64,000 nt of DNA from Mercurialis annua (GCF_937616625.2 NC_065570.1:15820001-15884000), one strand, 5' to 3'. Counted from the first letter of the stretch, positions 10,801-24,258 are shown. A program made the numbers and translations. Notes: a model not told the origin generated them from the letters alone.

Positions 10801-12695
10801 TTCGACCTCGAATTTTGAAACTGATTCGCAGTTTAAACGGTCACAACATACATATGCGCAAAAATTCTGATCCTAACAACTTGGTGCTCCGACGATCACT
10901 TGATCAACACAAATGTGAACCATAAAAATTTTCCAACGAAGTTGGTATCCAAAACTAGCTCGAACCTTAACGATTACAAAATCCATATCATCAAAGTTCC
11001 AGAACAAACCCGAAGTTCAAACTATAGTTCTTACGATATCAACTCTAACGTTTCAACCATGAACATTGAAAAAACACAATCTGATATATTATTACGTTCC
11101 GCAATACTTACTCATTTGTCCACTTATAATGAGCTCGACACCAAAATAATGGACAACAATAATCAATAACAACTAAATAATATTACGGCCAAAAGCAAAC
11201 ACTACTAGGATTATCTAGTCCAACGATCAATACCAAGTTCAATAATATCATCAATTTCGTGAATTATAAAACACAAAAACTCATATCGTCGTTCAAAAAA
11301 ATATGTGAACCTATCTCATGATAACAAAATCTCCAGATTAGTCACAAACAATCTCTATCATAATTTTTTCTCCAACCATTAAAAGATAAACATCCCATAA
11401 TAGTCTAAGGTGACTAACCATCCACTTACATCCTAACTATATTTCACACAATTAACTTTATTCCACACACAAAAGGTTCGATATACGAAGAAAATGATAT
11501 TCAAATTTTCAACGATAAAACCCTGAATTAACAGTATCGACCAGCCAACATTGTTGCCGAAACTCACCAAACGCGATCATCGATTTCCGAATCAACTAGC
11601 TCAAATAATCTAACCAAATATAAATTTTCAAAATTACTCTAATCAACTCACTAAAACCTCGTACACAACGAGAGATCACTTCGACCAATTCACCCCGACC
11701 GGATCGTTAGTTATGCTCAAAACCAAACCTATGGGGATATAAAAAATTTCAATACACAAAACATTTATATTCAAAATTTTCCACTTCTCTTTAAAAGACT
11801 TTACGTCCTACACCTCCTTTTATATTCAAAATCGAATTACCTTTACCGTTAAAAAAACCATCAGTTTTGTAAACCCTTGAAAATTTTAAAATATTTGCAT
11901 TTTGGTTTCACAAGTTTTCCTTATTTTTAAGTACATGTGCGAATTTCACGAAACAGTTCAACTGGAAAAATTTATATTATCTGTAAATCAAACTTACTAA
12001 AATAATTTATACTTTTCTCGTAAATGATCAAACCGTGGAAGAATCCCCCGTATTTAAAATACACATTGATGTTTCAAACATCTTAAATTTAAATCGCTTT
12101 TAAATCTTACTTTCAAGTGAAAATATGATTTGATGAAATCGTTTAACCGAAAAGTTTTAGTATTCCTTGAATCAAATTTAACAAAATTTCTTCCTCACCT
12201 CAGAAGGGTAAAATTTGCAATGCAATCTCTTTGTTTATAAAAATACCTTTATATCAATATACTGAAACATTTGAGTAAAAATCAAATCTATATAAACAAC
12301 TTACTTTTTAAAATTCCAGTGTAAAAATAATATAAATGGAGCATAACCAAATCCCTTAATTCAACAATTCAAATCAAAATCGTAAATTTCCACGAAAGTT
12401 TTTTAATCAACAATACTCTATACCGCACTTAGCACAACTAAAATCTCGAGGCCAAACCTTAAAGCTATTATTACTTCTCACGAAGCACAAGATTCTGAAA
12501 ATACATACGATCCCTAACAATGTAATCATCCAAAATACACCACCGTCAGCACAGAGTATTTGTCTAGTTACCTTTTGGTAATTGTTTCAAAATCATTTGA
12601 AATCCAACAACTTTATAAATAAATTATCACAATGTGACTCGCGAGCTCGTTTCAAAACATCTTCCTCGAAACACTTTATCGCTAAAATCCATTTT

Positions 12696-12799
12696 ACATA
12701 ATTGTGCGCCAGGGTGATGACATCTCTCATGCCCAAAGAGTTGCATCCAACCCTAATCATTTTTATGCACGTGATGCATGTACTATTATGCATGTATCA
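12696..12799. other. Conserved ~105-bp internal block, E2 copy
   Basis: The block runs from ACATAATTGTGCGCCAGGG through TGATGACATCTCTCAT, CCCAAAGAGTTGCATCC and AACCCTAATCATT to TATTATGCATGTATCA. It is far better preserved among E2, E3 and E5 than its surroundings. Single-base indels in its flanks shift the reading frame, so it does not look coding. Function unknown. Confidence 0.7.
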
Positions 12800-14888
12800 G
12801 TTATTGGTTTATCTTTTATTTAGTGAACATACTTAGTGCTCAATGCAATCCTATTCGTGACATTCAAAATGCAAGTTCATGATATGGTTAGGCACAATTA
12901 CGTGTTGAAAATATTTCAAATATTTTAATAAATTAACCTTTGAAATCCATTTGTCGATAAAACATTTGCTAGACTTTACACTATGTGAGATGTGCACTCA
13001 ATAACCTCAAAATATTTCTCAAACTCAATACTTGTAATCTACCGACATTCGATGTTATATAACACCTCAACCTAATAATTTCGTTACAACTCTTCGGTAA
13101 AAGTACCCAACTAACTTCAACCCAACTGAAACTTATGCTCAATGAAAATAACACATCACATACGTTCCTACGAAACCTACCTCCAGCTCCCGCATCGCAT
13201 CATTAACTTAATGAAAACATAAGTGTATTAATATACCGCTCTATGTTTTCGGCCAGAATTTCAAATATCTTTTTTAGGATAATCAGAAACCATCAACTAT
13301 TCCAGGGGAATACTCCCCTCGTCTTCCTCGATATCCAAACCCAAAGTTTTCGATCCACGAAACAAACAACAAAACCCCGTGCAACCCAAAACCGAACAAG
13401 GGAAACAAGGTCAAAACAAAGTTTTTACTCAAAGGTTAAGATCATACATCGAGGTACGCCAAACATGACCACGTGATTAAATCATCTCACGTGCTGCTCC
13501 GCACGAAGAGACAAAACACAAACAATCAAGTTAGTCCAACAGACAAGCAAGTTATACAACGCAAACTATTTCTAAAAGATATCAAATATGTAAATCATAA
13601 ACCACGTAAGCATGCCATTCAGCAAAAACAACTCAATCATTCTTAAAGACATATATCAAGACATGCTACAACAAGCTTTGAATTTCATAACGAAATCACC
13701 TTGCAATAATTCATCTTTAATGGTTCAAAATTCATTTTGAAATTTAAAGTCAATCACAAAACTTCCAAATTTTTTTGTTGAGCCCCACGGTTAAAACAAA
13801 ATCAATATATAGAAAAATATCTTCTTATAAATCAATTGCTTAAAAGAATTTTCAATGTATCTCAATCTATAAAACCATCGAGTTAACCGAGTCATTACAA
13901 CTTCCAAGCCAAATTCCCAGTTTAGGTAACCCAAGTCAAAACCTAAAATAACCGTTTCTGAAACAAATTCAAAACATTTGTAAATCCGAGAAAGTATTTA
14001 AACAAAATTCCCATCCTTTCAAATAAAGAGCTCAACGTAACCCAACTACTAAAACAGCAATAAAAAAACTCAAGTGAATTTTTGTTTTGATTTCAAACAG
14101 CCATTCGATAAAACCCAAAATTTTAAGATGTTGACAAAATAAAATTTATGTTAAATTCTTAACACGACAAATCATCTTGTAAATAATATCATTTAGAAAA
14201 TCATCGTTTGTCAACATCAAACCAACATAATATTTCAAAACACAAGAATTTCTTTTACTGGTATATTGACCAAAATCAAACTTATAAAGAATTAATGTCA
14301 CGACCCATTTTCATGAATCGCAACCGGCGCTAGGGTATAGGTAATATAGTACCAAAACCTGTAGCTAGCCTTTCAATTAACATACAAACACATATACCTG
14401 CCGAAAACCAATGCTCGGGGGCAACCGAGACTTCAGCCTAAATCTAGCAGTTATAATATTCAACATTTAAAATAACATGCTTTCCAATAATGGTATTAGA
14501 TCGGCTTAACATAAATAATCCGGAATAATCATATAACATGCTAGAACAATAAATAATCAATCAGACAAATCTGACAACAACTAGAACAAAATAAAGACGT
14601 CTAGTTACTACTGCGGTCTAAGAATAAAACAGTTTTACAGTTTATCAAAAATAAATGGAACCTCCGAGGAAAAGTAAATGCGGAGATCACCAGACTGTCT
14701 CAGATCATAACCCTGGGAAAAATTGGGAAAACAACGGGGTCAGATATATTGAGATGAGTTTATACCACTATCTACATTTATTAAGTGGAAAACTTTTAAA
14801 ACCGTTTAAAACATTTAATAATGATATTACGAATAATAGTTGGAACCCTAATCCACAATTCTAAATATAAACATAATCCACTAGGCCT

Positions 14889-15010
14889 GGTCCCGAGAGC
14901 TGAGCTACACCGAGTTACCACTGACCACACTTATACCAGAGTTCCGAGAGCTGAGCTACACCGAGTTACTCTACCTGGTCCCGAGAGCTATGCTCACACC
15001 GAGTTACCAC
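14889..15010. repeat. Three-copy GGTCCCGAGAGCTGAGC repeat in the E3 LTR
   Basis: Three consecutive units of about 50 bp, each running from a CCGAGAGC core to CACCGAGTTAC. Copies are also at 20287-20414 and 27374-27501 (E5) and 32373-32491 (E3 right LTR). Confidence 0.8.
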
Positions 15011-16945
15011 ATTTCCATATATACCTTACCCAGATCAATACCGGTGCGCACGCAGTCCTAATGATGCCCATTAGGTAGCATGTTCCAACTAGAAGCCATA
15101 ATATAAAAACAGTTCGAAATATATGTACAATATATATTTAATATTAAAATAACAATTTACTTAATAAAGCGGTAAATAGTAAGTACAAACTCACAGCTTG
15201 CTAATCCACGTGATAACTCCTGTCAAGCAACCTAAACTCGATTCGCCTCAAAAGCACGTAAGCTCGACGAGTCTAAACAAATTTAAACGAATATTAAAAA
15301 CATACCCTAACTCTAGAGAGTACTAGACACCACATAGGACGAGCACAAATAACACGTCAGAATAAATCAATCCAAAGCAACACCAAAATACCCAAAAGGT
15401 AATAACGCCCAATTAATACAAGTCTATTGAGTTCATGCTTTAAAATCCATTTAGAAAATATTATTTAAATAATCTTTAAATAATAATTAATTTCCGAATA
15501 GTGGGTTAACCGAGTTACCAATAACTACCAAGCTAGCCTCACTTGTCGGCTGACCCAAGTCTAACCCGACTTAAAACGTTTATCAAATATAAACCCGAGT
15601 TTATATTTATAAAATAATTCGATAAAATAATAAACCATTTTAAAAGCATAACTCAATAACTTCAATATCAAGTAACCCGAGTTACAACCAAAACTTAACC
15701 ATTTTAAGTTTATAAAAGTTTAGGGACTAAACTGTACTTTAGCCAATTTGATATTCGAAATCAAATTAATTAATTTTGTTTATAATCAAAACAAAATATA
15801 AAGTTACCAACCAAAAACTTACTTAAATAAGTTATAAAAATGTTCAAGGGTTAAATTGTAATTTAACCATTTTGATATTCGAAACCCAATATAATTACTC
15901 GTTCCAATTTGCTAAATTATAATTCAAACAAAAAATCCAAAAGTTATCCTCGATATAAAACCAATACATAAAACTTAACTTAAATAAGTTTTTTAGAAAC
16001 TTTAGGGGCTAAACTGCAATTTAGCGAAAGTGACATTTCAATTAAAATTAAATATAATTACCCGAGTAATTATATTAATTTAAGTTATAAAATATTTAAC
16101 GTATTCAAATTGTAATTTATAAATTGAAACGAAATGCAAAAGTTATTATTAAAATAATAACATAGAAAGAATTTAACTTGAAGGACTCAATTGATTTGAT
16201 CAAAACAAATTGATAATCTCTTTGGCCAATTAGCCATCTCCTACATTCAATAGAAACAGAATCCCGCCAAACATGATCTTTCCTAAACTTAAATCTCATA
16301 GCAATAACTCATAAATTTTGGAACCATGAAACCAACTTCCATATAATCAAGCTTTATAAATCATGCTCAACATAAGAAAATCAATAATAGGTAACATATA
16401 AGCCAAAGAGCTACTGCAACAACACACCATTCAATTTATGATTTTAACGGAATGAACAACTCAGATTATCGTCACTCAATAATCATTAACAATAAGCAAG
16501 AATTAAAGTCTAACCCAATCAAGATTTATACTCATAAAATCATACCATTGGCAGTAACAATCAAAAAGAAAAACGCAGCAACAATCAAAACAACGTCATC
16601 AACATTAAACTATGAACTCGGCAAATCGTAACGGCGACGAACAGAGGGATATTTACGTACCTTATTTGATTTCGAATCGTAACGATTATAGAGATCGACA
16701 AATAATGATGAAACGACGTAGAGAATCTCAGATTAATGGTATAACAAAAGGGATACGAATCAAGAACGATAATATCGATATCAAAACGAAGAAACGAGTT
16801 AAACGATTACTTACCGGATCTCAAACGAATGGAATACGTAATGAAGAGTTAATGTGTTCTGAGAGCTTTTGGAGTCGGCTAGGGTATTATGTTTAGTTTA
16901 GGGTTTCCAAAAAAAAAAAAATGAAAAGCATCGTGATGTAACAGT

Positions 16946-16955
16946 TCTATTTATA
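16946..16955 (-). promoter_or_regulatory. TATA box candidate of the E3 LTR
   Basis: Minus-strand TATAAATAGA, identical to the E2 candidate, placed just downstream in element sense of the hairpins at 16979-17006. Confidence 0.5.
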
Positions 16956-16978
16956 GACATGTTACTGCCCGCAGAATC

Positions 16979-17006
16979 GCACACCTGAAGTGTGCGTTCG
17001 CACACT
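16979..17006. repeat. Hairpin palindromes in the U3 of the E3 LTR
   Basis: CGCACACC-TGA-AGTGTGCG and the overlapping AGTGTGCG-TT-CGCACACT form two mutually exclusive hairpins. They are position-equivalent to the palindromes of LTR A and E2 but have a different sequence. Confidence 0.75.
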
Positions 17007-19500
17007 TGCAAACTACTCCAATGCGTCTTAAATTTTGATACAACGGCCAACTTTTTGTCCTGCACAACATATCCAAAAATGAGCCCGATCCAAAGGTGAA
17101 ATTGGGAGATATGGATGTTTTATAAAAACATGTCAGATTTAGAAGGCACACGAACACAACTTCGATTATAATCCGGATACAAATCAAATCGCTATCGAAA
17201 ACTCACACGACACATGCGACACATACAAGATGCAAATCCAACCCTAATTAAAGTTTCACACTTGCTAAGTCCACCATTAATAATCCGAAACCAAGTCGGA
17301 AACACAACGAAACCATGACGAGAAAATATAGGATATTAGAATCTCCCCAACTTATATAAAATTCGTTCTCGAATTTAAAACTAAAACAATTATCGTACAA
17401 CATAACATAAAACTACACGCCAATATGAACAGAATGCCCGTCAACAATGTGGAAACGCATCCACAAGATACCAAACGTAAATAAAGACAGTAATAACAAC
17501 AATAACGCAAACGAACTCTGTCTTCCAAAACAGTCCCCAACCAAGAACCAACCCAATTGAAAACAAAGGTATACCGTACCTAACGACCAAAGCACTTGCG
17601 TAAACAGAACTCAACATGTTGTCCCTCAAGACAACTCAACACCACCACTTGCATAAACCGAACAATCTCACAAGATCATTAAAGCATCAACATTACTTAG
17701 CATATACGATAACTTCATATTTTCAATGATAACTCTAATCAAAATTTCTGCTAACCGAAGGTCAGCACAAGATCAAACAGCCCGAAAATACATATGGGGT
17801 ATTACATTCTCCCCCAACCTATGACATTCGACCTTGAATTTCAAATCTGAACTTATTCGCACTATAACCGTCGCAACACACATATGCGCAAAATTCTGAT
17901 TCTAACAACTTGGTGCTCTAACGATTACTCGATCAACCCAATGTGAATAGTCAACAATTATCCAACTGAGAGTCACAATTACTCTATACTTAAGTGACTT
18001 CCAAACCAGCTCAAATCTTAACAACTATAAAACCTCAATATCAGAATACAACACTACTAGGATCATTTAGTCCAATTACTAACATCAAATTCGATAATAC
18101 AATCAACTTCGTGAATTATGAAACATAAAAACGCATACCGTTATTTCCAAGAAAACATGAACTCATAATAATAAAATATCTAGATTAGTAATAAATAATT
18201 TCAAACACAATGACTCCTTCAATCATTCAGAAACATAACGCCGCAACTAAACTGAGCATCGACAGCATCTCACATAAATTGCACAACTTAAAATTTTGTC
18301 GCCCACACTAAGGGTTCAACTACTGACCCGAACGATATCCAAACATTACTACAATACCATCAATCAACAAAATCGATCAACCAATACTGGTTGTCGAAAC
18401 CTATATACTACGATCCTCGATTCTCGAATCAGCTAACTCATATATATTCAAATCAAACTCAAATTCACAAAATTATTTAATCAATTGACTATAACTTATA
18501 TACCACGAGAGATCAATATGACCAGTTTACTACGAGCGGATTGTTAGTTATGCTCAAAACCAACCCTAAGATACAAATATTTTATATACAAAATTTTCCA
18601 CCCTGTTTAAAAGACTCTACGTCTTACACCTCCTTTTGCATTCAAAATCAAAATGCGTTTACCGTTGAAAAACCATCGGTTTGTAAATCCTTGAAAATTT
18701 TCAAGTTACTCACACTTTGAATCAACAATTTCTCTTTACTTTTAAAAATATTTGCAAATTTATGAAATAGTTCAACTGGTAAAATTTATGTTCTCTTTAA
18801 ACTAAACTTGCTAACATCAATTTATACTTTTCTCATAAAAGTTAAACCGTGGAACTCCTCCATATTAAAAATACATATAAATATTTCAAGACATTACAGA
18901 TTAAATCGTATCTAAATTTTTGCTCTTAAACAAAAACACAAAGAAATCGCTCAAGTGAAAAATTTATTATCCCTTTTAAATCAATTTTGACAAAATGTCT
19001 CCCTTTTCCCAGAAAGGTAAAATTGGCAATGTAAATCTCTTGTTTATAAAAATACCTTTGTATCAATACACCAAATTACTTGGACAATTTCAAATTTGAA
19101 AAGATAAAGTTTCTTTTAATAAAAATATTGTATATACACATATGAGCATAATCAATATCCTTAATCCACTAATCCTTAAATCACTAATAGGAAATTATCA
19201 CGAAAACTTCCTAATCTGAATCTAACCATACGCCACACTTGGCATAACTATATCTCGAGCGCAACCTCAAATTCAATTTCACGTTCCATGAAACACACGA
19301 TTTTGACAATTTAGACTGATCCATTACAACGTAATTGCCCAAAATTTACCACCATCATCACAGAGTATTTGTCTAGCTACCTTTCGGTAACAGTTTCAAA
19401 TCATGTGAAATCCGACAACTTTATAAATAAATTTATCACAATGTGACTCGCGAGTTCGTTTCAAAACATCTTTCTCAAATCACTTTATCGATAAAATCCA

Positions 19501-19608
19501 TTTACATAATTGTGCACCAGGGTGATGACAGCTCTCATCCCCAAAGAGTTGCATCCAACCCTAATCATTTCTATGCACGTGATGCATGTACTATTATGCA
19601 TGTATCAA
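19501..19608. other. Conserved ~105-bp internal block, E3 copy
   Basis: Near-identical to 12696-12799 over the CCAGGGTGATGACA, CCCCAAAGAGTTGCATCC and GCACGTGATGCATGTAC stretches. It contains a GCACGTGATGCATG core and the inverted pair GATGCATGTA / TATGCATGTATC. Confidence 0.7.
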
Positions 19609-19693
19609 TTATTAATTTATCTTTTATTTAGTAAATATACTCAGTGTTCAATGCAATCCTATTCGTGACATTCAAAATGCATGTTCATGATAT

Positions 19694-19698
19694 GTCTG
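19694..19698. repeat. Left target-site duplication of E5 (GTCTG)
   Basis: GTCTG directly precedes the TGTCACGACC start of E5 and is repeated at 29786-29790. Removing E5 plus one copy restores a sequence collinear with the uninterrupted site at about 24345. Confidence 0.93.
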
Positions 19699-22698
19699 TG
19701 TCACGACCCATTTTCATGAATCGCGACCGGCGCTAGGGTATGGGTAATGTAGTACCGAAACCCGTAGCTAGCCTTTCATTTAATTCATAAATACATAAAC
19801 CTGCAGAAAACCAATGCTCGGGGGCAACCGAGACTTCAGCCTAAACTAGCAGTTATGATAATCAACAGTTAATATAACATACTTATTCAATTCCGGGTCT
19901 AAAATAGGCATAACATAAATAATCCGAAATAAATACATAACATGCCAGAGCAATATAACCAGTCAGACCAATCCGACATACAACTGTAACAATAATAAAG
20001 ACGTCTAGTCAACTACTGCGGTCTAAGAATAAAATAGTTTGACAGTTTATAAAAATAAATGGAACCTCCGAGGAAAAGTAAATGCGGAGATCACCAGACT
20101 CTCTCAGATCATAACCCTGGGAAAAATTGGGAAAACAACGGGGTCAGATATACTGAGATGAGTTCATACCACTATTTACATTTATTAAGTGGAAAACCTT
20201 TAAAACGTATAAAACATTTAATAACGATATTACAGATAATAGTTGGAACCCTAATCCACAATTCTACATAAATAACATAATCCAATAGGTCTGGTCCCGA
20301 GAGCTGAGCTACACCGAGTTACCACTGACCACACTTATACCAGAGTCCCGAGAGCCGAGCTACACCGAGTTACTCTACTTGGTCCCGAGAGCTATGCTCA
20401 TACCGAGTTACCACATTACCATAATTACCTTTTCCAGATCTTTACCGGTGCGCACGCAGTCCTAATGATGCCCATTAGGTAGCACGTTCCAACTAAGAGC
20501 CATAATATAAAAACAGTTCGAAATATACGTACAGTATATATATTTAATATTAAAATAACAATTTACTTAATAAAGCGGTAAATAGTAAATATAAACTCAC
20601 AGCTTGCTTATCCACGTGATCTTGGCAAACAGCTAACCCTGTTTCGACTCCGGAGCGCGAGTAGTCGAAGAGTCTAAAAATAAATCATACGTTAAAATCG
20701 CTCCAACCCCTAACTCTAAGAATACTAGACACCACGTAGGACTAGCACAATTAATCAGACAATTAAATAACACACAGAGAAACACAATTCTCAACTAAAT
20801 TATAATGCCGTAATTAATTCAAGACTATTGAGTTCGCCTTAAGTCCAATCCGAAAATATTATTAAAATAATATTTAATTGATAAATAAAATCAATTACTC
20901 AAATAGTGGGTTAGCCGAGTTTTTCAAAACTACCAAGCTAAATCCACATGTCGGTGACCCAAGTCCAAACCGATCCAACTAATATTCCAGAGTTTATAAA
21001 CCACAATTTATAATTAATATTAAATAAAATATTAATTAATATCAAAATAGAACTCAATAGCTTGAAACTCAAGTAATTAAATATTACCGGCAATTATCTC
21101 AATTAATTAAATAACAAACAAAGCTAAAATATAAATTTAATTCCAAGGCATTCTAAGCCAAAATATCAATATAACAATTAAATAATAATTATTAATAATT
21201 ATTAATTTAATTTTTAAACATTCAAATATTATTTTTAGGTTTTAATAATAATATTACTAATTTGAAAATCTTTCAAATTAAAATAAAATCTCCAATTAGA
21301 AATCAAAGTCAATAATTTAATTAAATCTAAAAATCATTTAAATTATAAAAAGATTAATATTAAATCTAAATTTAAAATATTAATGCCCAAAGTAATTTTA
21401 ATTTATAAATAATAATATTACTCAAGTTGCTAATTAATAAATCGAAATCAATTTCGTAGATTAAAATAAAAATGAAAATGAAATAGTTAATAACAAAGTT
21501 AAAGCATCATTAGAATTAAGTCAAAATAATTTAGTGGCTAAAATAGCCAATAAACCAAGAGAACACTCAATAAGCCAATCATTAATTGACACCTCATCAC
21601 CATCAACCTTTCATACAAACCCAAACAATTGAATAAGCCACTGACGCCAAATTATTAAACAAAAGAATAAAACATAGCCAAGAACACAATTCATGGCCAA
21701 TAATAATTTCAATAATCAAACATCCAAGCCACATGCCAATTTTAAATACAAATTAAATCTGCCAACATAAAACATAACCAAGATATCAATTCATTAATTA
21801 AACTCCAAAACAACGACAAACAAAACCCAGACAATATCTCAAGCTAGCTAACAGTGACAATCTATCATCCTCTAATCAATAATTAACAACACAGGAAAAA
21901 CTCAACAAATCTTAACCCATCTTAAATATAGCTTACTGAAATCATCACCTAATCAAACCAAGAATGAAAATTACTACCATCAAGAACAAAACAATATGCA
22001 GAGACAACCATATGAAAATAGAACCAAACATATTCAAAAAGCGATGAAACGGCGGCGTCTATAGCGGAATGATTTACGTACCGAATGAGAAAACGAAGTT
22101 GAGAATCGTAGAGGCGTGAGTCTAGTATCACAGGGACAAGACGGATCCAAATATAACGCTATAACGAGAGAGTACGATTAAGAGTACGCAAGTATCAATT
22201 TTAGTCAAAAACTGAAATATGAACAATGATTCTTACCTAATTTCACGAGCATAAAGAGGATGATTTGAACAGCGATGTTTTAGAGGTTTTGAGATAAAAT
22301 TGACGGCTAGGGTTAGGTTTAAGTGATGAATAAATTAGGTTAAGAAAACGTGATATAAATGGAAGGAATATAAAAGCAACGGGCAAGATAATAACAATAG
22401 ACTTAACAAAATTAAACAGGCCATACCTGTACATAAGTGAAACAATGATCATGGGCAATTTGCATGGGCTTAATATTATAGGTTAATATTATGCATAGGC
22501 TTTGCATAATTCATGGGCTTGCATGGGTTTAAATAATAATACAAATCAAATACGAATCGAACTATGGCCGTAACAACGAACGACTAAAATATATATATAT
22601 ATATATAATAAATTACCTAAACTTGACGGAATGTAAAAATTTAAAATTTAAATCTGAAATAATTTAATAGTAATGAAAAAAAAATACGGGGTATTACA
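19699..22698 (-). mobile_element. 3' LTR of E5
   Basis: 3000 bp, TGTCACGACC at the left and GGGGTATTACA at the right, i.e. TGTAATACCCC...GGTCGTGACA on the minus strand. The CATGGGC / GCATGGGCTT repeats at 22448-22530 occupy the U3 position that has palindromes in E2 and E3. A (TA)n run lies at about 22590-22608. Confidence 0.95.
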
Positions 22699-22712
22699 TT
22701 CTCCCAAACTTA
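22699..22712 (-). promoter_or_regulatory. Polypurine tract of E5
   Basis: The minus strand reads TAAGTTTGGGAGAA immediately before the TGTAATACC LTR start: the plus-strand DNA priming site. The same arrangement is at 10217 (E2) and 17341 (E3). Confidence 0.8.
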
Positions 22713-22771
22713 TTAAAAATTCGTCCTCGAATTTACCACAAACCAAATTAATATAAAATCAATTATATCTT

Positions 22772-22773
<2 letters not shown>

Positions 22774-22808
<35 letters not shown>
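22774..22808. repeat. Poly(A)/poly(T) tract of 35 bases
   Basis: An uninterrupted run of A on plus (T in element sense) about 75 bases from the PPT, absent at this place in E2 and E3. Either slippage growth or an insertion remnant. Confidence 0.9.
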
Positions 22809-22814
<6 letters not shown>

Positions 22815-23074
22815 GTAACTCTAAAAATACGGAGCAACGCATCCTCAACGGAACAAAAGAAAACAACTAATCGTAACAATTCTAGATTTCCAAAATCACT
22901 TTACGACCAGGTGACAACTCAACAGAAACAAAAATAACACCGTCTAATTCAACCACAATCTCACTACATTAAACAAACTCTCATCAAGGGTAATTCTACC
23001 ACAATGAAAACTGAGGAGAGTCAAAGCGAAACGAAACATAAATCAACCAAAAACACGGTGAAAAATATATGGGG

Positions 23075-23095
23075 TATTGCATTCTCCCTAACTTA
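23075..23095 (-). promoter_or_regulatory. Internal copy of the LTR-start/polypurine junction in E5
   Basis: ATATGGGGTATTGCATTCTC followed by CCTAACTTAGAG and AAATTCGATCTCG mirrors the true junction at 22688-22735, 383 bases away. Confidence 0.65.
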
Positions 23096-24152
23096 GAGAA
23101 ATTCGATCTCGCGTTTAAAACTGATTTAAAAAAAACTCGAATGGTCACCACACGCATACGCGAAATAATTCTGAGTTCAACAATTTGGTACATCAACGAC
23201 TTCTCAAACACCACGGGTGAGCGAATTAAAAATTTATTTTCTAACCGGGAATAACCAATACGCTATACGAGGAAAAGTTTCGAAAATAACAGGCTCAAGT
23301 CTCAAAGACTACCAAAGCAACACTACACGTGTAGGAACAATCTCAAAATTTAGAATAGTAATCTTACTAAGTCAAAGTCCAATACTACAAACCGAATACA
23401 GACACTATCACTGAAAATAATCTTACATCCCCTAACACCTACGCACTATATCACTTATAGTGGTCACAACACTAATTACTTCATACGAGAAATACTTAAC
23501 AACAAATCAAATGTCATCTTGATCAAATATGCTCTCACAAAATAACGGCTGAAAACTAAACATCACTAGAATCGTCTCGATTCAATCAACTAAGATCAGC
23601 TCGACAATACCATCAACTTTTCGAACTCAGACATAAAAAGCACACTAAATCAAGTTGTCAAAATTTCATCACTATCTCCAAAATAAATTTTGCAAATAAG
23701 AACCCTTTTGTTTACAAAAACGTTTTAAACATATATCGAATCTATAAAAAAAAACAAAATTTCTTTTAAGTACAGTTTTTTTTTTATAAAAACGCACGCA
23801 GAGTATAACCAATGTTCTTAAAACAAACTCCTCAATTTATATACTCTAAGCTGACACAATTCTTCAATCCGGACTCAATATTTTTTCGCATTCACCACAA
23901 CTAAACCTCGAGTACAACCTTATAACTATAGCTCTCCTTTTTAAAAATACGAATACTCCAATGATATAAATTAAATCCTTATAATGCAATTTCGCTTAAA
24001 TCACCACCGTCATCACAGAGTACTTGTCTAGATACCAACCAAAATTTCAAAACCGTTTGAAATTTATCAACTTTTTAAACACCATTTTCACAATGTAACT
24101 CGCGAGTTTATAACAAAACATTTTTCTTGAAAGGCTTACTGATAAAATTTAT

Positions 24153-24258
24153 TTTACATAATTGTGCGCCAGGGTGATGACAGCTCTCATCCCCAAAGAG
24201 TTGCATTCAACCCTAATAATTTAATGCCGTGATGAATGTACTAAATGCATGTATCAAT
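24153..24258. other. Conserved ~105-bp internal block, E5 copy
   Basis: Third copy of the block at 12696 and 19501: TTTACATAATTGTGCGCC, AGGGTGATGACAGC, CCCCAAAGAGTTGCATTC and TGCATGTATCAATTT are kept. The 3' part has small deletions (AATGCCGTGATGAATG). Confidence 0.7.

Larger units (their letters stand above)
10217..14295 (-). mobile_element. Non-coding internal region of E2 (LARD)
   Basis: It starts with TTCTCCCCAACTTAT (10217-10231), the complement of a polypurine tract. It is collinear with the internal regions of E3 and E5: CCTCGAATTT motif, second PPT-like site at 10780, conserved block at 12696-12799, ACGTGCTGCTCC / CACGAAGAGAC at about 13490, and the GAGTTAACCGAGTCATTACAA module at about 13880. 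About 4.1 kb contains only short unsupported ORFs, and no gag, RT or integrase motif was seen. E2 stops at AGAATTAA (14295), where E3 inserted. Its leader, PBS and 5' LTR are missing. Confidence 0.85.
14296..17340 (-). mobile_element. 3' LTR of element E3
   Basis: It begins TGTCACGACCCATTTTCATG and ends GGATATTAGA (the canonical terminal CA has become GA); 3045 bp. It is followed by ATCTCCCCAACTTAT, the PPT complement. It pairs with 31780-33462: the two share private variants (AATCGCAACCGGCG, CCTGCCGAAAACC, ATTAGATCGGCTT) absent from the other LTRs, with scattered substitutions. The left flank lacks a PBS and is E2 internal sequence, so E3 is inserted in E2. The candidate left target copy is ATTAA. 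Confidence 0.9.
17341..19698 (-). mobile_element. E3 internal region, PPT-side half
   Basis: Non-coding DNA collinear with 10217-12890 of E2. It contains the PPT complement at 17341, a second LTR-end/PPT copy at 17801-17820 (GGGTATTACATTCTCCCCC, offset ~466 bases) and the conserved block at 19501-19608. It stops at ATATGTCTG, the E5 insertion site, and resumes at 29791 with GGCACAATTACG. The uninterrupted order is seen in E5's own internal region near 24340 (CATGTCTGGGCACAATTACG). Confidence 0.85.

Noticed and set aside
12593..12793. 66-codon minus ORF covering the conserved internal block
   Set aside because: The E3 copy shifts frame by a one-base deletion next to the block and gains stops; the DNA is conserved, not the frame.
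13940..14000. Possible origin of the satellite from the LARD internal region (CCGTTTCTGAAACAAATTC)
   Set aside because: Similarity is limited to a short A-rich stretch and could be chance; no monomer-length match found.
14655..14864. Repeated short plus-strand ORF starting MEPPRKSKCG (also 20059-20271 and 27146-27358)
   Set aside because: It recurs only because the LTR recurs. It is antisense to the element, and the homologous stretch in other LTR copies is closed or shifted.
21949..22131. Identical 60-71 codon minus ORFs in both E5 LTRs (21949, 22243; 29036, 29330)
   Set aside because: Identity follows from the 3000-bp LTR identity; no start context, domain or conservation in E2, E3 or F.
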